64,000 nt of DNA from Trebonia sp963734665. GTDB lineage: Bacteria > Actinomycetota > Actinomycetes > Streptosporangiales > Streptosporangiaceae. Where the stretch lies: contig CAVTIR010000004.1 in NCBI GenBank assembly GCA_963734665.1, positions 992,001 to 1,056,000 of the forward strand, in the 5' to 3' direction. The translations under genes were made by a program, and so were the position numbers. Positions 57,427 to 64,000 of the stretch are shown piece by piece. How positions within the stretch are numbered: position 1 is the stretch's first letter; each line of letters starts with the position of its first letter. The notes under the pieces are model-generated. The model searched no databases and had not been told where the DNA came from. It worked only from the letters and a program-made list of their open reading frames with translations.

Positions 57427-59003
57427 CTAGCTTGCCTCTGCCCCGGTACCGGCGCCGGGAATCCCGGAGACCCCCAGGGGAAGGTCACCCTCGATGTGCG
57501 GCCGGGCGACCATGGCCCGGTCGCCGCCGCGGAACCCGGACCAGAAGGTGACCAGGTAGACGGCTGCGAACACGGCGGCGAGCAGGGTCAGGCCGGCGGT
57601 GAGTGCCCAGAATCCCTCGAAGCCCTGGATGGACGGCAGCGGAGGGCCGGCCGGGGCGCCGGGCACGGCGGGGAGCGTGTTGGAGGTGAGGAACGCGCCG
57701 AACACCGCGCCCGCGATAGACCCGCCGACCCCGGTCGCCAGGATCGGCGAGATGCCGAACATGCGGCCGACGTGCTCGGGCGGGATGTCCTCGACGTAGA
57801 TGAGGCCGAACGACGAGCAGACCATGCCGTTGCCGATGCCGACCAGCGCCATGCAGATGACGAGCTCGGCGAGCGAGCCGTGGAACGCGATCACCAGCAG
57901 CAGCCCGAGACCCTCGACCACGCAGCCGCAGAAGAGGAACGGCCCCTTGCCGCTGAACCGGGAGAGGTACCCGGTTATCGGTCCCATGAGGATCATGAGC
58001 CACTCGACGGGGACGATCACCAACGCGCCCACGACCGGGTCCGCGCCGAGCCCGTTTAGCCCCGGCACGCGCGGCATCTGCGCGAACGTGGACGTGGCGA
58101 CGAGCGCGCCGAACAGCCCGAACCCGGCGAGGACGGACACCGCGTTGTTGACCCACATGGGCCGCGACCAGAACACGGTCTGGTCCACCAGCGGGTTCTT
58201 CACCCGCCGCTCGACGATCACCCAGGCGATCGCCACCACGACCGCGATCACGATCAGGAAGATGACCTCCCACGAGCCCCAGCCCCAGGTCGCCTCCTCG
58301 CTGAACGCGATGTCGAGCGCGATCGCGGGGATGGCGAACCCGACCGCGCCGAACGGGTCGACGGACTGCCACCAGTGGTCCGGTGCGCCGGCGGCTGGCC
58401 GCGGCGGTTGGGCACGAGGAAGACCATCCCCAGTATGCCAAGCACCGCCAGCACGCACGAGCCCCAGAACACGATCCGGAACGACGCGTGGTGCTCGACG
58501 ATGAGCCCGGCGATCACGCCGCCGACCCCGAGGCCGAGGAAGAGGAACGCGCTCATCAGCGAGATCGCGACCTTGCGCCTGATCACCGGGAACTCGTCGT
58601 TGACGATCCCGGCGAGCATCGGGAACAGCACGAGCCCGACGCCGGTGATCGCGCGGCCGACGAGCAGCAGCGGCAGGTTGGAGCTGACGGCTGCGATGAG
58701 CGCGCCGACCGCGAGGCAGGCGAGCCCGACGATCACGAGGGACTTCTTCCAGCCCATCGTGTCGCCGAGGCGGCACAGCGTCGGCACGAACGCCGCACCG
58801 GACAGCAGCGCGATCAGGCTGATCCAGATCGCCGCGACGGCGCTGATGTGGTACGCCGCCTCCAGCGAGGTCACCAGCGGCACGAGCATGTTTGACGGGA
58901 TCGAGTAGCCGAGCAGCGCGAACAGCAGGGCGGCGGTGACGACCGTCATCCGTCCGCCCGACATGCGGATTCCCTGGGGGATGGTCATGGTTGGCGTGCT
59001 CAT
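57427..59003 (-). pseudogene. MFS transporter with a frameshift
   Basis: The first frame (59003 to about 58390) encodes the N-terminal six or seven helices of an MFS protein (RLGDTMGWKKSLVIVGLA, GRAITGVGLVLFPM). It ends in nonsense after VFLVPNRRGQPP. The next frame resumes with AGAPDHWWQSVDPFGAVGFA and runs to 57427 with seven or eight more helices (GISPILATGVGGSIAGAVFG). One missing base near 58392 explains this. Whole, it is a DHA2-type 14-helix exporter or aromatic-acid permease of about 525 residues. Confidence 0.78.
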
Positions 59004-59017
59004 CGTTGAGCGACCTC

Positions 59018-59094
59018 GCAGCTGGGGGAAGGGACCGGGGGATAGCAGCTCGGGAAGGGACCGGGATGGGATCGCAGCCGGGGGAAGGGACCGG
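59018..59094. repeat. Three short direct repeats between the LigB and MFS genes
   Basis: Copies of GCAGCNGGGGGAAGGGACCGG (the middle copy shortened) begin at 59018, 59045 and 59074. They occupy the 108-base gap between the LigB stop and the MFS start and could affect expression of the downstream part of the operon. Confidence 0.65.
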
Positions 59095-59111
59095 CGCCGG
59101 GATATGGGGGT

Positions 59112-60101
59112 TTACTCCCAGCGGGCGAAGGCCATCCCGGTTCCGGTGCCCGCCGGGGTGCGGTAGCCGGGAACGTAGTCGAGTATGGTCGGCGTGAGCC
59201 CCTCGAGAACCGCGGCGGCGGTGACCCAGTTGAGGATCTCCGAGTTCCCCGAGCGGAGCTTGCTGCGGGGAATGCCCGCGAGGGCGGCCGCGTCCTTGGT
59301 GGCGATCGCGTCGAGCACTCCCCGGTCGAGGGCCTCGTCGATGACGAAGTGGGTCAGCCCGCCGGAGGCGATGACGGCGACCCGCGCCCCTGGCTCCCAC
59401 GTCTCGACCGCCCGGCGCAGTTCCCTGCCCAGGGCGTAGCAGCGCGCGGCGGACGGCACGTTCGGCGGGTAATAGGTGTTGACGAAGACCGGCACGATCG
59501 GCGTGGTCGCGGGCAGCCCGAGCCGGTACCGGGGGAAGGTGAACGCGTGCCCCAGGGTGCGCCCGGCCGGCTGGCGAGTGAACACGGTCAGGTCGAAGTC
59601 CGCCAGGGACAGCCGCCCCGCGATATGCGCGCTCAGCTCCTGGGCGACCGGGTGGATGGCCTTCTCCTCGCCGTGCACTGCCCAGTAGGCCGCCTGGATG
59701 CCCTTCGGAAGCTTGGCGAAGGCCTCGGCGTCGGGCGCCATGTCGAGCAGTTCGGTTCCGGTGAAGCAGGCGAAAGCAGGGATGCCGTCGTCGATGAACA
59801 GCTCTCGCTGGTCGTCGCCGATCACCAGCGCCAGGTCGGCGTCGGCGGCCGCGAGGGCGGCGGACAGTGACTCGATCGCCGTCTGCACCCGCTGGTACTT
59901 GCCCTCCCACACGTCGGGCTGGAGTTCCCGCGAAATCTCCGGGTCCGCCCCGGCCAGGGTTTCCTCGTACGTGTGGTACTCGGCGTCCTTGCCAAGCAGC
60001 GGGTACCGCTGGTCCCGCAGGGCGTGATCCGGCCACATGTCAACCCCGGAACTGAGCTGGGGCGTATGCGACGAGGCAATGCCAATAACAATATCTGCCA
60101 T
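59112..60101 (-). CDS. Class III extradiol ring-cleavage dioxygenase (LigB family)
   Basis: 329 residues. Iron ligands are visible in GIASSHTPQL (His12), the second-His region DQRYPLLG replaced by a longer loop, and Glu in RSGNSEILNWV. The catalytic His is in SGGLTHFVIDEALDR. This matches the beta (catalytic) chain of protocatechuate 4,5-dioxygenase and related gallate dioxygenases. No alpha chain gene (LigA) is nearby and none is fused, so a one-subunit type is implied. First gene of the operon behind a strong promoter. Confidence 0.85.
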   Translation of the reverse strand: MADIVIGIASSHTPQLSSGVDMWPDHALRDQRYPLLGKDAEYHTYEETLAGADPEISRELQPDVWEGKYQRVQTAIESLSAALAAADADLALVIGDDQRELFIDDGIPAFACFTGTELLDMAPDAEAFAKLPKGIQAAYWAVHGEEKAIHPVAQELSAHIAGRLSLADFDLTVFTRQPAGRTLGHAFTFPRYRLGLPATTPIVPVFVNTYYPPNVPSAARCYALGRELRRAVETWEPGARVAVIASGGLTHFVIDEALDRGVLDAIATKDAAALAGIPRSKLRSGNSEILNWVTAAAVLEGLTPTILDYVPGYRTPAGTGTGMAFARWE

Positions 60102-60187
60102 GTCCCGGCACCTCTTTTTGAATTACGGCGGGTCAGCTGTGTTCGGGTAAAGCAGAGTGGGCAGGCCTGTCTACTCCGGTAGCGTTC

Positions 60188-60216
60188 ACGCTAGAAACCG
60201 GCCATTAACCTGTCAA
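60188..60216 (-). promoter_or_regulatory. LigB operon promoter with overlapping palindrome
   Basis: Read leftward: TTGACA (60216-60211), 17-base spacer, TAGCGT (60193-60188). The -10 overlaps the palindrome AGCGT-TC-ACGCT (60181-60192). GACAGGT occurs twice at and just upstream of the -35, with a related TGTCAGGT further up. Good spacing and consensus make this the best promoter in the window. Confidence 0.7.
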
Positions 60217-60427
60217 CACCTGTCACGCGCTCATTAAGAAAATGTGTCGACCTGACAATTCCCCGCCTCTGTGCTTGTGTCACCGGCCCTCGCCTGACCT
60301 CGGGAGCAAGGGATAAGGCGATCCGCCGCTACCGCACCGTGCGTAACTGGCGGATGCGCCCCCGGCTCCCTCTCGATCATCCCGAACGAGGGCGGCTTCC
60401 TCATTCCCCGCCACGCATCACCCTCCG

Positions 60428-60442
60428 GATAACAGCAACAGG
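60428..60442 (+). repeat. GATAAC-family head, shortened
   Basis: GATAACAGCAACAGGCG. It lies 16 bases past the stop of the leftward membrane-protein gene, the same placement as at 11544 and 6487. Confidence 0.5.
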
Positions 60443-60457
60443 CGCGCCGCGCGCCGC

Positions 60458-62167
60458 TCAGCGGTGGCCGATGTCGCCCGGAAGGCGGGACGGCTGGGTG
60501 CCGAGCAGCGGGAGCAGGTTGGTGTTCCAGGCCATGATCGTGAAGGACCGGAACTGGTAGGTCCTGCGCGGCGGTCCTGCCAGGGCGAGGATGTCGGCGC
60601 GCGGGATGAGGTCGGCGGTCCCGTCGGCGGTGCCGCTGACGACGAAGTTCGCGTACTGGGTGCGCGGGTCGTACCAGGACGCCGACGACTGGTACAGCCG
60701 GGGCACCGCGCCGCCAGGCGAGGACCGTGACGGGGGCAACCAGGAGACGGTGCGGAGCCGGACGGCGCCGCCGCTGTCGATGGTGGTGAGGTTGTCCTCG
60801 TTGAACGTGCCGAGCCCGCTGGTCAGCCCGTGGGCCGTGAGCCAGCCGGCGAGGGCCTGCTCGGGATCGGCCGCGGCCGGCTGTGCCGCCCCGTAGCCGA
60901 GCGCGGCGAGCTGGCAGGCGCCCGCGACCGCCAGTCCCGCGACCGCCGGGCGGACACGGGCCGGCCCCGGGGCGGTCGGCCCCGGGGCGGCCAGCCGCGA
61001 CCCGAAAACCCGGCCCGCCAGGACCGCGCCGAAGGGGAGCAGCGCCGCCATCTCGCGCGTGTCGAACGGCGTGGCGGGGATGACGCTGGCCACGAATCCG
61101 GCCAAGTTGACGACGATCCCTACCGCGAGCACGTCGCCCGTCAGGTCGCGCTGGTTCGGCACGTGCCACGCCACGACGGCGAACGCGGCCACGGCGAGGG
61201 CGATCCCCGGGGCGTGCAGCCAGGCCAGGGCGGTCTGCGTGCCTGGTGTCGCCGCCGCCACGTCGGCGCCGAACAGGTTCAGCACCCCCTGCCAGGCCAG
61301 CGACAGGTGTCCGGGCACGCCGCTAGGCGGAGCCAGCCCGGTCTGCACCGGCAGCAGGGCGAACCCGCCCAGGCGACCGATCAGCGTGAGCAGCGCCTGG
61401 GCGGTGCCGACCGAGGCGCCCGCCGCGATGGCGAGCGACAGCTCGAAGCGGTGCGCGGACGGCCGCCGCGTCCAGACCGCGTGCAGCAGCCCGGTGAAGC
61501 CCAGCGGCACGACCGCGTCCACGATCACGATCTTGTCGGCGACGATGGCCACGGTGAGCAGCGCCCACAGCGCCACTGGCGTGTACCAGCGGCGGGGCGC
61601 GCGCTCAAGCAGGAGGAAGGCCCCCAGGATCAGCACCTGCGTGCCGACGTGGTCCGGCTGCGCGAGCAGCACGTGGACGCCGTTGCCCAGCTGCGGCGCG
61701 ACCATGACCCCGGCCGCGATCAGCGCGCGGGCCCATCCTTCCGCGCCGTGCGCCCTGCCCCGCGCCAGGAGACCAGCGGCGAGGACGAGCAGCGTGTAGG
61801 TGAGCGCGGGCACGACGTGCAGCACGCCGGGTGTCAGCCCGCGCGCCAGCTCGGCGACGGCGTACTCGGGCAGCTCAGTCGTGTAGAACGACACGTCGGT
61901 GAGGGTCCAGCCGCGGAGCAGCCAGTTGCCGTGCAGCAGGTCCCAGGCCTCAAGCGCGTTCGACGCGCCGTCTGACCCGCCGGGGAACGTCGCGGACAGC
62001 CGCGCGTAGCAGCCGTAGAGCGCGACGCACGCCGCGCCGATGGCGACCAGGACAAGCAGCCGCCGGCCGCGAGGCCCCGGCACCGGCACTGGCACCGGGA
62101 AATGGCGCGCTGGCGCCGTGGAATCTCGCGCACGCTGGCGGCGAGATCCCGCGAACTTAACGACCAC
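60458..62167 (-). CDS. Large multipass membrane protein, GT-C-like
   Basis: 569 residues with about 11 hydrophobic helices and a C-terminal extracytoplasmic domain of about 150 residues. The first loop (GGSDGASNALEAWDLLHGNW, then SFYTTELPEYAV) resembles the acidic first loop of GT-C glycosyltransferases. I do not recognise a specific family. GTG start at 62167. It lies 99 bases after egtD's stop, on the same strand. Confidence 0.6.
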   Translation of the reverse strand: MVVKFAGSRRQRARDSTAPARHFPVPVPVPGPRGRRLLVLVAIGAACVALYGCYARLSATFPGGSDGASNALEAWDLLHGNWLLRGWTLTDVSFYTTELPEYAVAELARGLTPGVLHVVPALTYTLLVLAAGLLARGRAHGAEGWARALIAAGVMVAPQLGNGVHVLLAQPDHVGTQVLILGAFLLLERAPRRWYTPVALWALLTVAIVADKIVIVDAVVPLGFTGLLHAVWTRRPSAHRFELSLAIAAGASVGTAQALLTLIGRLGGFALLPVQTGLAPPSGVPGHLSLAWQGVLNLFGADVAAATPGTQTALAWLHAPGIALAVAAFAVVAWHVPNQRDLTGDVLAVGIVVNLAGFVASVIPATPFDTREMAALLPFGAVLAGRVFGSRLAAPGPTAPGPARVRPAVAGLAVAGACQLAALGYGAAQPAAADPEQALAGWLTAHGLTSGLGTFNEDNLTTIDSGGAVRLRTVSWLPPSRSSPGGAVPRLYQSSASWYDPRTQYANFVVSGTADGTADLIPRADILALAGPPRRTYQFRSFTIMAWNTNLLPLLGTQPSRLPGDIGHR

Positions 62168-62266
62168 CCGACAAAGTTAGCCCACGACAAGTAATCGTGT
62201 GATCACTACTGGTGATATTGATCGCTTTGTCGCCCGCGCCGCCCCGCCACATCCACGCAGCAGGAC

Positions 62267-63283
62267 TCAGGCAGGGGATGACAGTGAGAGGGCGAACTGG
62301 CCGCCTTCGTCCGTCCACCAGGAACGTATCGCGAGTCCGGCGGCGGCCAGCTCGGCGCGGACCCCGGTCTCGCGGAACTTGGCGGACACCTCAGTGCGCA
62401 TCTCCTCCCCGGCCGCGAACTCGACCGTCAGGCCGAGGTCGCTGACCACTACAGACTGCGCGGACGCCGCCCGCAGCCGCATCTCGATCCACTCGCGTCC
62501 GGCGTCCCAGACGGCGACGTGCTCGAACGCGTCCAGGTCGAAGTCCGCACCGAGTTCGGCGTTGAGCACGGCGAGGACGTTCTTGTTGAACGCGGCAGTC
62601 ACCCCGGCGGAGTCGTCGTAGGCGGCGACAAGCACGGCCGGGTCCTTGACCAGGTCCGTGCCGAGCAGGAACGCGTCGCCCTGGCGCAACTGGGCGCGCA
62701 CGCGCCGCAGGAAGGCGGCGCGCTCCGCCGGGACCATGTTGCCGATCGTCGAACCGAGGAACGCGACGAGCCGCGGCCCGTCCCCCCCGTCGCCATTGGC
62801 CCTGGCGCTGCTGGCCAGCTCGCGGGCGCCGGCATCCGACGGCACGCCCAGGTACTGCTCGAAGTCGGCCACGACCGCGTGGACCGCGAGGTCCGGGTAC
62901 TCGGCGGCGAGGGCGTCCCCGGCGGCGACGAGGGCCGATTCGCTTACGTCGACCGGCACGTACCCGCGCAGCGTGCCCGCGTCGCGTAGCGCGGACAGCA
63001 GCAGCCGTGTCTTCTCCGACGAGCCGGAGCCGAGCTCGACGAGGGCGGTCGCCCCGGTGAGCGCCGCGATCTCCGGGGCGACCGCCCGCAAGATGGACCG
63101 CTCGGCCCGGGTCGGGTAGTACTCGGGCAGCTCGGTGATCTTCTCGAACAGCTCGCTGCCCTGCGCGTCGTAGAACCACTTCGGCGGCAGCGTCTTCGGC
63201 GTGGCGGTCAGCCCAGCCAGGGCGTCGGCTCGCAGGGACGCGGCCCGGTAATCGGCCGGCAGCCGGTTCTCGATCGTGGTCAT
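62267..63283 (-). CDS. egtD: L-histidine N-alpha-methyltransferase
   Basis: Trimethylates histidine to hercynine, the first step of ergothioneine synthesis. 338 residues: N-terminal LPPKWFYDAQGSELFEKITELPEYYPTRAE, typical of EgtD, motif I LVELGSGSSEKTRLLL (81-96), YVPVDVSESAL and FLGSTIGNMVPAERAAFL. The C-terminus (EMRTEVSAKFRETGVRAELAAAGL) is complete. The start overlaps a short upstream frame by TGATG. egtC lies upstream on the same strand. Confidence 0.96.
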   Translation of the reverse strand: MTTIENRLPADYRAASLRADALAGLTATPKTLPPKWFYDAQGSELFEKITELPEYYPTRAERSILRAVAPEIAALTGATALVELGSGSSEKTRLLLSALRDAGTLRGYVPVDVSESALVAAGDALAAEYPDLAVHAVVADFEQYLGVPSDAGARELASSARANGDGGDGPRLVAFLGSTIGNMVPAERAAFLRRVRAQLRQGDAFLLGTDLVKDPAVLVAAYDDSAGVTAAFNKNVLAVLNAELGADFDLDAFEHVAVWDAGREWIEMRLRAASAQSVVVSDLGLTVEFAAGEEMRTEVSAKFRETGVRAELAAAGLAIRSWWTDEGGQFALSLSSPA

Positions 63284-63421
63284 CAGGTGAAGGTCCCTTC
63301 GGTGCTCACGTCACTGTCGGTAAGGATGGTCATCGGGTCGTCGGCGTTCTCGGTGGGAAGACCGCCGCCCGCGGCATCGTCGGCGGGAGTCGTGCGAACG
63401 CCGACGGCAAGGGCGGAACGC
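63284..63421 (-). other. egtC-egtD gap with an open frame reaching egtD
   Basis: One frame is open through this 138-base gap and ends MTILTDSDVSTEGTFT with its stop overlapping the egtD start (TGATG). It may be a short coupled leader or the original egtC end in another frame. There is no independent support for either. Confidence 0.3.
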
Positions 63422-64000
63422 TCATCCTGCCGCGACGGTCGGCGGGCGCTGATGAACTGGGGTGCTGGCGCCGGCGGAAAGCGGCTGGAGGCTTACCTCG
63501 CGCGGCGTGGCGGTGAGTAGGTGCCGGTCGGGAACCTCAATCCAGCCAGGCTCGTCGTCAGACGGTTCGGACGCGACCGTGACAGGCGTGGCGGGCGCGA
63601 GCCCGTCCGCTGGTGCCCGATCGGTCCTCGCGCCAGCGGGAGCCCCCGCCGTGCCCGCGGCCCGCTCCGCCGTATCCTCGTTCGCCTGGCGGTACCAGAG
63701 CGTGTCACCGCACGCGGTCGCCGCGATCGAGTGCCCGTCCGTCATCAGGAAGTTGAACCGCCCCGTCCCGCCGGCCGCCTCGACGACCGCGATCGTCTGC
63801 GCCAGCGCGGCGCCCATCGGACACCCCGCTCGCAGTCGCTCAAGCACGAGCGCCCACAGGAACGCCGAGTCGACCATCGCCTCAAGCGACAGCAGGGCAG
63901 CGGCACCGGATGATTGCGGCAACGTGCCGGCCATAGGCGGCCCGTTGCCACGGCCATCCGCCGCAGGTGCGCGCTCGGCGATGACCGCTGCCGAACCGGG
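63422..64000 (-). CDS. egtC: EgtC-type glutamine amidotransferase, 5' end outside window
   Basis: The frame is open to base 64000, so the catalytic N-terminal Cys is not visible. The part present (EAMVDSAFLWALVLERLRAG, GGTGRFNFLMTDGHSIAATA, DTLWYR, WIEVPDRHLLTATP) is the C-terminal half of the class II amidotransferase EgtC, which removes glutamate from the gamma-glutamyl hercynylcysteine sulfoxide intermediate. The gene order egtC-egtD is the usual one, with egtB expected further right. The last 25 residues are Pro/Ala-rich. Confidence 0.88.
   Translation of the reverse strand, partial: PGSAAVIAERAPAADGRGNGPPMAGTLPQSSGAAALLSLEAMVDSAFLWALVLERLRAGCPMGAALAQTIAVVEAAGGTGRFNFLMTDGHSIAATACGDTLWYRQANEDTAERAAGTAGAPAGARTDRAPADGLAPATPVTVASEPSDDEPGWIEVPDRHLLTATPREVSLQPLSAGASTPVHQRPPTVAAG

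Larger units (their letters stand above)
60102..60457. other. Promoter region and gap, 356 bases
   Basis: Holds the LigB operon promoter (60188-60216), a leader of about 80 bases and a GATAAC-family head at 60428. No gene seen. Confidence 0.6.

Noticed and set aside
57427..60036. 869-codon open frame covering the MFS and LigB region
   Set aside because: Only its C-terminal part is MFS sequence; the rest is antisense-free shadow of the LigB gene and of the first MFS frame.

Overview
The window is high-GC DNA from a filamentous-type actinomycete (class Actinomycetes). Supporting marks are the RNA polymerase-binding protein RbpA, the division protein SepH, a CvnA/CvnB conservon remnant, divergent isocitrate lyase and RamB, ergothioneine genes egtC/egtD, polyprenol-phosphate-mannose chemistry, and frequent GTG/TTG starts with 4-base overlaps. 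The genus cannot be fixed from the sequence. No rRNA, tRNA or CRISPR array was found.

Layout. 0-8 kb: a left-truncated CvnA-type sensor kinase and roadblock protein, a KamA-family radical SAM enzyme, a small methyltransferase, a cupin/metallo-beta-lactamase pair and an L,D-transpeptidase. 8-14 kb: ppm1, rbpA and a GDPD gene, with rbpA sitting between two arrays of degenerate hairpin repeats, then a leftward run of two methyltransferases and two membrane proteins. 14-23 kb: a divergent PRPP synthetase paralogue, cupin, MOSC protein, oligopeptidase B, an SDR, an MptB-like mannosyltransferase, GtrA and a class A beta-lactamase-like enzyme. 23.4-26.9 kb: an amidohydrolase gene broken by a frameshift and by a compact serine-recombinase element of about 2.2 kb. 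27-31 kb: a DD-carboxypeptidase, two overlapping sigma-factor-like genes and 1.4 kb of apparently non-coding DNA with a 200-bp inverted repeat. 31-41 kb: sepH, an MmpL transporter, aceA/ramB and a membrane-anchored pseudo-JAMM protein.

41-60 kb is the accessory part. It holds homoprotocatechuate-type meta-cleavage genes (extradiol dioxygenase, semialdehyde dehydrogenase, DapA-like aldolase), a lipid acyltransferase, a TetR/enoyl-CoA hydratase pair with a double operator, a decayed STAND regulator, a low-GC membrane NACHT NTPase, a fused FAH/RraA-like enzyme with a frameshift, galE, and a second aromatic operon (LigB dioxygenase, frameshifted MFS transporter, ACMSD/LigJ-like amidohydrolase, MetE-like methyltransferase). 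The dapA-like operon and the FAH/RraA gene share a 30-bp promoter module, which links the two catabolic blocks. 60-64 kb: a large membrane protein and egtD/egtC, the latter cut by the right edge.

Two intergenic repeat families stand out. One has a conserved 30-base tract followed by hairpins whose arms differ between copies but stay paired. The other is a 110-112-bp unit headed by GATAACAGCAAGAAGCG that carries hairpins with conserved outer arms. The best candidates for undescribed biology are the NACHT gene in its low-GC island and these two families. Several single-base frameshifts (23.83, 48.38, 51.57 and 58.39 kb) indicate either decay of accessory genes or assembly errors.
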